Assembly (NCBI GenBank): GCA_937965785.1
Contig: CALCKT010000054.1
Coordinates: 1 to 60,142, forward strand
DNA length: 60,142 nucleotides
Source: an uncultured Propionibacteriaceae bacterium
GTDB lineage: Bacteria > Actinomycetota > Actinomycetes > Propionibacteriales > Propionibacteriaceae
Reading direction: 5' to 3'
The notes under the pieces are model-generated. The model ran no database searches and was not told where the DNA came from. It was given only the letters and a program-made list of their open reading frames with translations. Positions 42,081-50,014 of this stretch are shown in pieces. Both the position numbers and the translations under genes were made by a program. The number at the start of each line of letters is the position of its first letter. Position 1 is the first letter of the stretch.

Positions 42081-43552
42081 CTTACCCGGCAGACGGGTGT
42101 CTCGGAACTTGGCGCCGGGCTCGGGGACGGGTTGGTCCTGCCGGTTGCCCCGCTGCTGGTTCCGGTACCCGGGGAGGATGCCCTCCCGGTGGGGGCCGGG
42201 GATGCGCTGCTGGGGTCCGTGGATGCGCTGGTGGGGGTGGGGGCGCCGCTGCTCGCGGGGGCGGCGGATGCGTCGTTGGCTTCCGAGGCCTCAATGGTCT
42301 CGGTCACGGTCCTGCGGATCAGGGTGAAGTCCGGGGAGGACGTGCGGATCAGCGGCGGGGCGAAGTTGACGGACTCGATCGGCAGGGCCTTGCCCCTGAT
42401 CGCGAGCTCCACCAGCTCCGGCAGCCGATCCGTTCCGACGTCGGTGCGCGCTATGTCGCTGCCCGCTTCGGCGAGGTCGACGAACCTGGTCGCGACGGTA
42501 CCGGGATCGAGCTGTTTGGCCATGGCCGCCATCACGCACTTCTGCCGCGTCATGCGCTCGTAGTCGTCGGAGTCGGCCCGGGAACGGGCGAACCACAGCG
42601 CGTGGTAGCCGTCGAGGTGAACATTCGTCCCCGGCTCGATCCAGTCGTAGATCTCCGACCCGACCCCTCCGATGGGCACCCGTTTCCCGATGTCGAGGTT
42701 GATTCCACCCATGGCGTCGACGAGTTTCTGGAACCCCGCGAGGTCCACCATGGCGTAGTAGTTGAGTTCCAGCCCCAGGGTCTCCGAGACCGCCTCCTTC
42801 ATGGCGGTCAGACCCGCGTCCCTGCCCGGGTAGAGGTCGGCGTGTTCCTGCCCCAAGGTGTAGACGCCGTTCAACATGCACTCCTCCCCGCACCGGAAGC
42901 CGTCGGGGTAGAGCTTCGCCAGCGGTGACGACGACGGGAAGGGGGCGCCGACGAGGTTCCGGGGCAGCCCGAACACGACCGTGCGTCCGGTCTCGGCGTC
43001 GATGGAGGCGACGTTGATCGAGTCGGGTCGGATCCCCTCCCTGTCCGCGGCCGCGTCCACACCGAGCAGCAGGATGTTGTAGCGACCCCGTTTGGCCTGG
43101 CTGTCACCACCACCGGTGAAGACATCGGAGACGTATCCGGCGGCGGTGAAGGCGCTGGCGAGAAGGCTGGTGCCCAGGCCGGCTGCCACGGCCAGGGCGA
43201 GGCAGGTCCCGGTCAGGATCAGGCGGCCGCGGCGTTTCAGCTCCGGGGGTCTCGACAGACGCCAGGCGTCGAACAGCAGGACCAGCCAGCCCAGGAACAC
43301 CAGCCACACCAGGATCTTCATGACCCCGGAGACCGCGCCGTTGAGCAGGAAACCGACGGTCGGTCCCCGCCAGAACAACAACCCCAACCCGGTGAGCAGG
43401 GCGCAGGCCACGATCACCCCCCAGATCCGCAGCGCCGTCCGACCCACCCTGCGGTTTCCCGCCACGTACTGGGCGGCTCCGGGAAGGAGGACCGTCAAAA
43501 GGATGAGCCCGATGGCACGTCTGTTCCGTACTGCGGCATCGGGGGCGGTCAT
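42077..43552 (-). CDS. LytR-CpsA-Psr (LCP) ligase, polytopic
   Basis: A 491-aa enzyme that transfers undecaprenyl-linked glycans to peptidoglycan. The N-terminus is unusual in having about four membrane segments (GLILLTVLLPGAAQYVAG to GTSLLASAF) before the LCP domain. In the LCP domain: YNILLLGVDAAADREGIRPDSINVASI, VFGLPRNL (the family R-D/N position), ECMLNGVYTLGQEH, and FARSRADSDDYERMTRQKCVM with the phosphate-binding Arg residues. A Ser/Pro/Thr-rich tail (~60 residues) follows. ATG 43552 follows GGAG. It corresponds to CpsA (Rv3267) and is divergent from a second LCP. Confidence 0.9.
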   Translation of the reverse strand: MTAPDAAVRNRRAIGLILLTVLLPGAAQYVAGNRRVGRTALRIWGVIVACALLTGLGLLFWRGPTVGFLLNGAVSGVMKILVWLVFLGWLVLLFDAWRLSRPPELKRRGRLILTGTCLALAVAAGLGTSLLASAFTAAGYVSDVFTGGGDSQAKRGRYNILLLGVDAAADREGIRPDSINVASIDAETGRTVVFGLPRNLVGAPFPSSSPLAKLYPDGFRCGEECMLNGVYTLGQEHADLYPGRDAGLTAMKEAVSETLGLELNYYAMVDLAGFQKLVDAMGGINLDIGKRVPIGGVGSEIYDWIEPGTNVHLDGYHALWFARSRADSDDYERMTRQKCVMAAMAKQLDPGTVATRFVDLAEAGSDIARTDVGTDRLPELVELAIRGKALPIESVNFAPPLIRTSSPDFTLIRRTVTETIEASEANDASAAPASSGAPTPTSASTDPSSASPAPTGRASSPGTGTSSGATGRTNPSPSPAPSSETPVCRVS

Positions 43553-43819
43553 GGCGGCTCCATGGGCAGGCGACAGGGACTTCCGAGGGTGCCACGGGCG
43601 GACGGGACCGTTGCGGTAACCATCACGGCCACGAACCGGTGGAGTGGACGACGAGGACCGCGCCGGATCGCGCGTACGCCGAAAACGACGCGGCCGGTGC
43701 GCCCCGGACATCCGCACCACGGGTGCGCCCCCCGTCCGTGGGACCTTTTACAAGGGTGAACCGCTGGCGACCGCCTGGCGGGCAGGCACGCCGCCGAACC
43801 GGTCAATCCAGCCGAAGGG

Positions 43820-43825
43820 TAACCT
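43820..43825 (+). promoter_or_regulatory. -10 element TAACCT of the second LCP gene
   Basis: TAACCT with 8 nt to the ATG at 43834, in the 281-nt divergent gap; the -10 of the other LCP gene is not clear. No other structure is seen in this gap. Confidence 0.4.
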
Positions 43826-43833
43826 TTCAAACC

Positions 43834-45144
43834 ATGAGCGACCACAGACACGATTCCGATCTCGACTGGTTGTACCGCCGCAACCAGGAGCCGGACCGGA
43901 CTCGCGGCGGGTACCCGTCGTCGCCCCAGCAGGACCCCTCCCCCTACCCGCCCTACCCGTCGTCTCCCCGGCAGGAACCCGCCCCCTACCCGCCCTACCG
44001 GTCGGAGCCGTCGCCCTACCCAACCCAGCAGCCGTCCCCCTGGCAGGAATCGTCCCCCCACCCTGGTTCCGCGGCGGCTCAGGACGCCGGGCAGCCGATA
44101 CATCCCGAACCGGCGATGCCGCAGCAGCCCTCCCGGGGGGTCTCCCAGACCCCGCCGCCCTCCCGGCCGCCGAGGACGCGTGGGCCGAAACGCCGGCATC
44201 CGATCAGGCGCCTGGTTCTCGTCCTGGTTCTCGCGTGGGTGGCGTTCATGGTCGGGACCCCCATCTACGCCTGGACCATCGGCACCAAGGTGGACACCAA
44301 CCCCGGGGGCGACCGGCCCGCCGAGCAACCCGGCACCGCCGTGTTGCTGGTGGGCTCGGATGGGCGCGAAAAACTCACGGAACAGCAGCGCGGTGAACTC
44401 GGCACCGGGGACACCGAGGGGCAGCGCACGGACAGCATGATGTTGCTGTACAAACCCCCCTCCGGGAAGTCCGCCATGATCTCGCTGCCCCGCGACTCCT
44501 GGGTCGATGTTCCAGGGCACGGCAAGGCCAAGCTGAACGCCGCCTACGCCTGGGGCGGGGCTCCACTGCTGATCCAGACCATAGAAACCAACACCGGGAT
44601 CCGGATCGACGGCTATCTCGAGGTTGGTTTCCTGGGCGTGGTCGAGGCCGTGGACGCGGTCGGTGGCATTGAGGTCTGCCCGGAGAAGGCCATCAGCGAC
44701 AGGGACGCCCACCTGGAACTGCCTGCGGGCTGCCAGAACATCAACGGGAAGACGGCCCTCGGTTACGTCCGGATGCGCAAGTCCGACCAGACCGGCGACA
44801 TCGGACGCATGATGCGCCAGCGCGAGGTGATCGGGAAGGTTGCCAAGAAGGCCTTGAATCCGTTGACCCTGCTCAATCCCGTCTCCTACTGGAATCTGAA
44901 CATGGCGGCTGCCCACACCTTGGGGCGGGGCTCCGAGACCGGCTTCGGTGAGGTGCTGGGAGGGGTTGGGGTGTTCCTCAGTTCCGCCACGGGATCCGGC
45001 TATTCCCTCAGCGTGCCCGTCTCCGACGCGAACGCCAGCCGCAACGGTCAGAGCGTGATGCTCTGGGACAAGAACGCCAGCCAGGAGGTCTTCAACGCCG
45101 TGCTCGAGGGCAACACCGAGCCTCTAGCCAAGTACTCCCACTGA
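43834..45144 (+). CDS. LytR-CpsA-Psr (LCP) ligase, single-anchor
   Basis: A 436-aa LCP protein. A Pro/Tyr/Ser-rich cytosolic N-terminus (~130 residues with repeated SPYPPYP-like motifs), a basic border and one membrane anchor (LVLVLVLAWVAFMVGTPIYAW), then the LCP domain: SMMLLYKPPSGKSAMISLPRDSWVDVPG, KLNAAYAWGG and LGYVRMRKSDQTGDIGRMMRQREVIGK. All key Arg/Asp residues of the family are present. The Pro/Tyr tail might be a phosphorylation or interaction region (inference). Divergent from the other LCP gene. Confidence 0.92.
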   Translation: MSDHRHDSDLDWLYRRNQEPDRTRGGYPSSPQQDPSPYPPYPSSPRQEPAPYPPYRSEPSPYPTQQPSPWQESSPHPGSAAAQDAGQPIHPEPAMPQQPSRGVSQTPPPSRPPRTRGPKRRHPIRRLVLVLVLAWVAFMVGTPIYAWTIGTKVDTNPGGDRPAEQPGTAVLLVGSDGREKLTEQQRGELGTGDTEGQRTDSMMLLYKPPSGKSAMISLPRDSWVDVPGHGKAKLNAAYAWGGAPLLIQTIETNTGIRIDGYLEVGFLGVVEAVDAVGGIEVCPEKAISDRDAHLELPAGCQNINGKTALGYVRMRKSDQTGDIGRMMRQREVIGKVAKKALNPLTLLNPVSYWNLNMAAAHTLGRGSETGFGEVLGGVGVFLSSATGSGYSLSVPVSDANASRNGQSVMLWDKNASQEVFNAVLEGNTEPLAKYSH

Positions 45145-45209
45145 TCCCGGCGGCCGGGGCCCGGCCGCGGCTCGTGGCGGGCCGGTGGCCCCCGTCTCGA
45201 AGATTTGGC

Positions 45210-45215
45210 TACTCT
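45210..45215 (+). promoter_or_regulatory. -10 element TACTCT of the DUF3352 gene
   Basis: TACTCT with a ~34-nt leader that includes a GGAGAGA ribosome-binding site before the ATG at 45256. Confidence 0.45.
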
Positions 45216-45255
45216 GGACGGGAGTGTCAGTTTCCCGAGTCGGAGAGACAAAACA

Positions 45256-46872
45256 ATGAGTCAGAACTATCAAGGACCTCCCCAGCAAGGAAATCACCCG
45301 CAGGGTCCCCAACCGCAAGGAAACTACCCGCAGGGTCCCCAACCGCAAGGAAACTACCCGCAGGGTCCCCAACCACAGGGAAACTACCCGCAGGGTCCCC
45401 AACCACAGGGAAGTTACCCGCAGGGTCCCCAGCCGCAGGGAGTTCCCTTCCCCCAGGGTGGTCCTGCCGTTCCCGTCAAGCGCAAGTCCAAGAAGACAGC
45501 GATCATCGCCGGCGTCCTTGCCCTCGCCCTGGTGGTCGGGGGCGGCATCCTGGCGTGGTCGCTGCTGCGGGGGGCCGCGCCCGCCGCGGCCAAGGGCATC
45601 CCCTCCAACGCCTTGGCCGTGTTTGAGATGAACCTGAACCCGTCCGCGGGCGACAAGCTGGCGGTCAAGGACCTCGCGGCCAAGTTCCCCTTCCTGAAGG
45701 ACCAGGCCAACGATGCCGGGGACGACTACAAGAAGGCTCTCTGGTCCGTGTTGGCCAAGGCCGACAAGAGCGTCCCGGACTACGAGTCCGAGGTGAAGCC
45801 GTGGCTCGGCGACTCGCTCGCCATCGCGGCCCTGCCCGAGAAGGACTCCAGCAGGTCCGGGCTCAACTCATACGTCTTCTCCATCCAGGTCACCAACAAG
45901 GACTCCGCCAAGACCTTCGCCGACAAGCACTTCAAGAGCCAGAAGGTCATCTTCGTCGACGATCTGATGGTGCTCACCAAGGACGACAACAGCGACATCA
46001 GCGAATCCTCCTTGAAGAACGACAACATCACCTCCGTGGAGTCCTACAAGGCGGACATGGGCAAGCTGGGAGACGGTTTCCTCGCCACCGCCTGGGTTTC
46101 CTCGGAATTCTTCAAGCAGGTCGGCGACCTTGAGAAGACAGGCGCCGCCGCTCTCCCCGAGTCCCGTCTCGCGATGGGCCTCAAGGTGCAGGACGGGGCC
46201 CTCGCCCTGCGGTCCATCACCTGGCAGAAGGACGAGACCAAGGACCGTGGCGAGAACGTCAAGGATCTGGCCGGCAGCATGCCCGCCGACTGGCTCGGTT
46301 CCTTCGCCTTCTCCCTGTCACCCACCCTTGTGAACAGGATGTGGGAGAACCTCAACTCCCTGCCGGACTCGAGCCAACGCCAGCTGAAGAACCTCGGGCT
46401 CTCCTCGGCCGATGATCTGAACGCGCTCGTCGGCACCCAGTTCTCCGTCGCGCTCACGGGCGATTCGAACAAACTCCAGGCCGGTTTCAAGGTGCGCACC
46501 AAGGACCCGGAGAAGCACAAGAGCATCATGGAGAAGATCGCCAAGACCGGTAGCCTCAAGGATGCCAAGACCACCGTTGAAGGCGACACCGTCATCACCA
46601 CTTTCGGCACCGACATCGGCGCGTTCTCGAATCCCGGCGAGAAGCTCAGCGCGAACAGCGACCACGAGAAGCTGACCAAGGGAATCGACAACCCGCAGGC
46701 CTCCGCGTGGGTCAACGTCCCACAGGTCCTCAAGACCGTGGACAAGGGCGGCAGCAATGGCCTCCCGGCGAAGCTCAAGGAGAACCTCGAACCGATCAGC
46801 GGCATCGGAATGGTCACGGGCCAGATCGATGACCACTACTTCGACTCCTGGGTCCGGGTCGGCACCAAGTGA
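45256..46872 (+). CDS. DUF3352 membrane protein with Gly/Gln/Pro repeat
   Basis: A 538-aa protein. Residues 12-61 are five near-identical 10-residue repeats of the type GNYPQGPQPQ, a disordered cytosolic N-terminus. One membrane segment (IIAGVLALALVVGGGILAWSLL) follows, then a ~430-residue extracytoplasmic domain of the DUF3352 type with three similar lobes (e.g. WLGDSLAIAALPEK, WLGSFAFSLSPTLV, VGTQFSVALTG). The protein is Lys/Asp-rich outside. Function unknown; expression next to LCP genes suggests an envelope role. It ends with a strong terminator shared with purE. Confidence 0.82.
   Translation: MSQNYQGPPQQGNHPQGPQPQGNYPQGPQPQGNYPQGPQPQGNYPQGPQPQGSYPQGPQPQGVPFPQGGPAVPVKRKSKKTAIIAGVLALALVVGGGILAWSLLRGAAPAAAKGIPSNALAVFEMNLNPSAGDKLAVKDLAAKFPFLKDQANDAGDDYKKALWSVLAKADKSVPDYESEVKPWLGDSLAIAALPEKDSSRSGLNSYVFSIQVTNKDSAKTFADKHFKSQKVIFVDDLMVLTKDDNSDISESSLKNDNITSVESYKADMGKLGDGFLATAWVSSEFFKQVGDLEKTGAAALPESRLAMGLKVQDGALALRSITWQKDETKDRGENVKDLAGSMPADWLGSFAFSLSPTLVNRMWENLNSLPDSSQRQLKNLGLSSADDLNALVGTQFSVALTGDSNKLQAGFKVRTKDPEKHKSIMEKIAKTGSLKDAKTTVEGDTVITTFGTDIGAFSNPGEKLSANSDHEKLTKGIDNPQASAWVNVPQVLKTVDKGGSNGLPAKLKENLEPISGIGMVTGQIDDHYFDSWVRVGTK
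45289..45438 (+). repeat. five tandem 30-bp units inside the DUF3352 gene
   Basis: Units at 45289, 45319, 45349, 45379 and 45409, each 30 bp and differing at one to five positions; each contains the shared core CCCGCAGGGTCCCCA. They code for GNYPQGPQPQ-type decapeptides. Since the unit is in frame, gain or loss would change length without breaking the gene. Confidence 0.9.
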
Positions 46873-46888
46873 CCCCTCACTGATACAT

Positions 46889-46919
46889 GGACGCCCCTGG
46901 TGAACTTCCGGGGGCGTCC
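46889..46919. terminator. bidirectional terminator hairpin between DUF3352 and purE
   Basis: A 9-bp perfect stem GGACGCCCC / GGGGCGTCC with a 13-nt loop in the 62-nt gap of convergent genes. Confidence 0.65.
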
Positions 46920-46934
46920 TCGTATCCCAAGGAC

Positions 46935-47432
46935 CTAGTTCCCCGAACTGGCCCTGCGCACCACCTCGCCCTTGGCGCGTGCGGTGTCACGCAGGTTCGC
47001 CTGGAACTGCACCATCTGCGCCCGCAGTTTCTCGTCACCGGCGGCGAGGATGCGGACGGCCAACAGGCCCGCGTTGCGGGCGTTGCCGACGGCGACCGTG
47101 GCGACGGGCACCCCGGCGGGCATCTGAACGATCGACAGGAGCGAATCCATGCCGTCGAGGTGTCGGAGCGCCACGGGCACCCCGATCACCGGCAGCGGTG
47201 TCAGGGCGGCCAGCATCCCGGGCAGATGCGCAGCACCCCCGGCCCCGGCGATGATCACCTTGAAGCCCTGTTCGTGAGCGGAGCGCCCGAAGGCGATCAT
47301 CTCCTCGGGCATCCGGTGGGCGCTCACCACGTCGGCCCGGTAGTTGACTCCAAATTCCTCAAGGGCCTCAGCGGCGGCCTGCATCGTCGGCCAGTCCGAA
47401 TCGGAACCCATCAGGATCGCGACATCACTCAT
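46935..47432 (-). CDS. purE: N5-carboxyaminoimidazole ribonucleotide mutase
   Basis: Purine biosynthesis step moving the carboxyl group of N5-CAIR to CAIR (165 aa). Motifs: VAILMGSDSDWPTM, RADVVSAHRMPEEM with the catalytic His, and IIAGAGGAAHLPGMLAALTPLPVIGVPV. It overlaps the purK stop by 8 nt and has a GGGAG site. Class I PurE, consistent with the presence of purK. Confidence 0.96.
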   Translation of the reverse strand: MSDVAILMGSDSDWPTMQAAAEALEEFGVNYRADVVSAHRMPEEMIAFGRSAHEQGFKVIIAGAGGAAHLPGMLAALTPLPVIGVPVALRHLDGMDSLLSIVQMPAGVPVATVAVGNARNAGLLAVRILAAGDEKLRAQMVQFQANLRDTARAKGEVVRRASSGN

Positions 47433-48582
47433 CGGTTTCTCCCATCAGGTAGTGGGCAGCATGCCGGGCACGTCGCAGTGCCGCTCCGGGATCGGTGTCG
47501 CAGGCGGTGACGTGCCCCACCTTGCGGCCGGGACGCACCTGCTTTCCGTACAGGTGAACGGCCAGTTCCCGGTCCCTCGCGAACACGTGTCTGAGGGCTT
47601 CGGTGAGGTCCTTCTCCGTTCCCCCCAGCACGTTGGTCATCACGACCACCGGGCTGGTCATCTCCGGGCTGCCGAGCGGAAGGTCCAGGACCGCACGGAT
47701 GTGGTTGGCGAACTGGCTGGTCCGGGCGCCGTCGATGCTCCAGTGGCCGGTGTTGTGGGGGCGCATGGCCAGTTCGTTGACGACGATACGGCCGTCACGG
47801 GCCTGCATGAGTTCAACGGCGAGCACACCGATGACCCCCAGCTCACCTGCGATGCGCAGCGCCAGTTCCTGCAACGCCGTCGCCTCGGGTCCGGGAAGCC
47901 CCGGTGCCGGGGTGATCGTCTCCACGCACACCCCGTCGCGCTGGATGGTCTCGGAGACGGGATAGACCACCGCCTGGCAGCCCGAACGAACCGCGATGAC
48001 GGACAGCTCGCGTTCGAAATCGATGAACTCCTCGGCCACGATCACCACTTCCTCGCCTGCCGAGACGTCGGGTTTGGCCTCGAAGGGGGCCGTGGCCTCC
48101 GATGGCCCGTGGAGTTTCCACACACCCTTCCCGTCGTAGCCTCCACGGGAGGTCTTGGCGATGATCGGCCAACCCTGCTCCCGCCCGAAGTCGACGAGTT
48201 CCCGGGGCGTCCGGCAGATCGCGAAACGCGGGCACGGCACCCCCAGACCCGACAGCCGTTCCCGCATCCGGGCCTTGTCCTGGGCGTATTCGAGGGCCTC
48301 CGGACCGGGCTTCACGGCGATCCGGTCCTCAAGAAGGCGCAGGTGCCCGGTGGGGACGTGTTCGTGATCGAAGGTGATGACGTCGCACTCCTGCGCGAAC
48401 GCGGTGAGCGTATCCAGGTCCGTGTAGTCGCCGACCGTGGTCAGCGGGATCACCTGCGCCGCGGAGGAGTCGGAACTCTCGGCCAACAGACGGGTTTCGA
48501 TGCCCAGCCCGATGGATGCCTGCTGCATCATCCGGGCCAGCTGCCCGCCCCCTATGATTCCGACCCGATAACGACGATCCAC
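47425..48582 (-). CDS. purK: 5-(carboxyamino)imidazole ribonucleotide synthase
   Basis: ATP-grasp enzyme making N5-CAIR from AIR, bicarbonate and ATP (385 aa). GIIGGGQLARMMQQASIGLGI at the N-terminus, VITFDHEHVP, the ATP-grasp TSRGGYDGKGVW loop and the metal-binding NELAMRPHNTGHWSIDG are visible. GTG 48582 has a TAGGCT -10 eight nt upstream, directly after the PH gene stop, so purKE can be transcribed apart from birA-PH. Confidence 0.95.
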   Translation of the reverse strand: MDRRYRVGIIGGGQLARMMQQASIGLGIETRLLAESSDSSAAQVIPLTTVGDYTDLDTLTAFAQECDVITFDHEHVPTGHLRLLEDRIAVKPGPEALEYAQDKARMRERLSGLGVPCPRFAICRTPRELVDFGREQGWPIIAKTSRGGYDGKGVWKLHGPSEATAPFEAKPDVSAGEEVVIVAEEFIDFERELSVIAVRSGCQAVVYPVSETIQRDGVCVETITPAPGLPGPEATALQELALRIAGELGVIGVLAVELMQARDGRIVVNELAMRPHNTGHWSIDGARTSQFANHIRAVLDLPLGSPEMTSPVVVMTNVLGGTEKDLTEALRHVFARDRELAVHLYGKQVRPGRKVGHVTACDTDPGAALRRARHAAHYLMGETDE

Positions 48583-48590
48583 GGGGCAGC

Positions 48591-48596
48591 AGCCTA
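48591..48596 (-). promoter_or_regulatory. -10 element TAGGCT of purK
   Basis: TAGGCT on the minus strand, 8 nt before the GTG at 48582, in the 14-nt gap after the PH gene. Confidence 0.35.
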
Positions 48597-49091
48597 CTAT
48601 TCGATTTCCGCTTCTCCGTCGAAGATCAGGTCGGCGATCACGGTGTGCACCTTCTCCACGCTCGGAACGTCACGCAAGGTCAACGGATCTTCTGCTGCCG
48701 TCAACAGCGTCAGGGTGCCGCAACCGAACATCCGGTCCATCAGGGAGCTCTCAGTGTTGACGTTGTTGATGCTGCGCAGCGGGAAATCGTGGCCCGTCTT
48801 GTTGAGGATTCCCTTGCGGGTGATTATCCGGCGGTTCGTGATGGTGTAGGTGGAGGTCAGCCACAGCAGCCAGGGCCTGATGACCAGCCACACGATCACG
48901 GCCGCGAAGATGATGACCAGAACCCAGATGCCCCACGGTTTGACCTGTTCGGGGAGCCACACCAGGAAGATGGTCAGCAACGCGCTGGCCAGGAGCAGGG
49001 TCAGGATCGCCCCTGTGAGCGACTTGAGATGGGTGCGCAGGTGCAGAACCACCTGCTCGTCGGGGGCCAACATGTCCTTCTTGAGCGCCAT
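48597..49091 (-). CDS. bacterial PH (bPH2/DUF304) membrane protein
   Basis: A 164-aa membrane protein equivalent in position to Rv3278c. Two membrane segments (GAILTLLLASALLTIFLVWL and GIWVLVIIFAAVIVWLVI) precede a PH-like domain with the DUF304 signature YTITNRRIITRKGIL and DFPLRSINNVNTESSLMDRMFGCGTL. Probably a structural/sensor module at the membrane; role unknown. 18 nt downstream of birA on the same strand. Confidence 0.85.
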   Translation of the reverse strand: MALKKDMLAPDEQVVLHLRTHLKSLTGAILTLLLASALLTIFLVWLPEQVKPWGIWVLVIIFAAVIVWLVIRPWLLWLTSTYTITNRRIITRKGILNKTGHDFPLRSINNVNTESSLMDRMFGCGTLTLLTAAEDPLTLRDVPSVEKVHTVIADLIFDGEAEIE

Positions 49092-49109
49092 GACACAAGT
49101 CTTTCACGT

Positions 49110-49856
49110 TCACCGGGCAAGCCGGGCGTGGATGACGTCACCGACCGCGAAGGTCTCGATCCCGGATGCGGTCGCCACCCGGAGCCGCCCGTGCTCGTCG
49201 ACCCCGTGCCCGATTCCCTCGACGACTCGTTGCGCGTCAACGACGACCCGCAGCGGGGTCCCGATGGAGGCGCAGCGCCGCTGGTACTCGTCACGGACCT
49301 CTCCGGCGCCCTGCCAGTGATCGTAGAGCGGCTGGAAGTGCTCCAGGACCGATTCCAGGAGTTCTCTGGGGTCCTCGCGAAGTCCCGCGATCCCGAGGGA
49401 GGTTGCGGTCGGGACCGGAAGCTGATCCTCCCTGATCGAAACGTTTATGCCAATCCCGATCACGGCGCGGGCCCCGTCCGGATGTTCGACGCGTTCGCTC
49501 AGGATCCCGCACACCTTGCGTCCGTCGATGAGCACGTCGTTGGGCCATTTGAGCTGAACCCGTCCCGGTTCGGGGGCCAGGTCGTCGATGGCCGCGTGCA
49601 CGGCCATGCCCGCCAGCAGCGACAGCCACCCCCACTGAGGCAGCGCCGGCCTCGGTTCCAGCAGCATGGAGAAAGCGAGCGAAGTGCCCGGGGGGGCCAC
49701 CCAGGTGCGGTCCATGCGCCCACGACCGGCCCGCTGTTCCAGGGTCGCCACGGCGAGCCCCTCCGCCCCACCCCGCCTGGCCTCCTCGGCCACATCGGAA
49801 TTGGTGGATCCGGTGTGATCCAGCCAACGCACCTCACGCCACATGCTCACGGACAT
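49110..49856 (-). CDS. birA: biotin--protein ligase (no DNA-binding domain)
   Basis: Attaches biotin to carboxyl carrier domains, here AccA3 (248 aa). Catalytic-domain motifs: GSTNSDVAEEARRG, the biotin-5'-AMP loop AGRGRMDRTWVAPPGTSLAFSM, KWPNDVLIDGRKVCGIL and GIGINV. A C-terminal SH3-like part follows. There is no N-terminal helix-turn-helix, so it is a monofunctional ligase rather than a repressor. ATG 49856 has a TAAGGT -10 seven nt upstream. It is divergent from accD5, its metabolic partner. Confidence 0.95.
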   Translation of the reverse strand: MSVSMWREVRWLDHTGSTNSDVAEEARRGGAEGLAVATLEQRAGRGRMDRTWVAPPGTSLAFSMLLEPRPALPQWGWLSLLAGMAVHAAIDDLAPEPGRVQLKWPNDVLIDGRKVCGILSERVEHPDGARAVIGIGINVSIREDQLPVPTATSLGIAGLREDPRELLESVLEHFQPLYDHWQGAGEVRDEYQRRCASIGTPLRVVVDAQRVVEGIGHGVDEHGRLRVATASGIETFAVGDVIHARLAR

Positions 49857-49863
49857 GACCGTC

Positions 49864-49869
49864 ACCTTA
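49864..49869 (-). promoter_or_regulatory. -10 element TAAGGT of birA (leaderless)
   Basis: TAAGGT on the minus strand, 7 nt before the ATG at 49856. Confidence 0.5.
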
Positions 49870-50001
49870 GAGGCTCCGCGGCCGGGGGTGCGACGGGACC
49901 GCCCCGGGTGCGCACCTGAGGGACGATGCCTTCCGGCACCCCACGCGAACTCGCGGCAGGTATCCACGGCCGGTCCGGCCGCGCCCGTTTCGTCCGGACG
50001 C

Positions 50002-50007
50002 TAAGGT
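50002..50007 (+). promoter_or_regulatory. -10 element TAAGGT of accD5 (leaderless)
   Basis: TAAGGT with 7 nt to the ATG at 50015; the same hexamer as the divergent birA promoter. No Shine-Dalgarno. Confidence 0.55.
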
Positions 50008-50014
50008 TCCATAC

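Noticed and set aside
45289..45438. CRISPR-like array
   Set aside because: The units are contiguous with no spacers and code in frame for a repeated peptide.
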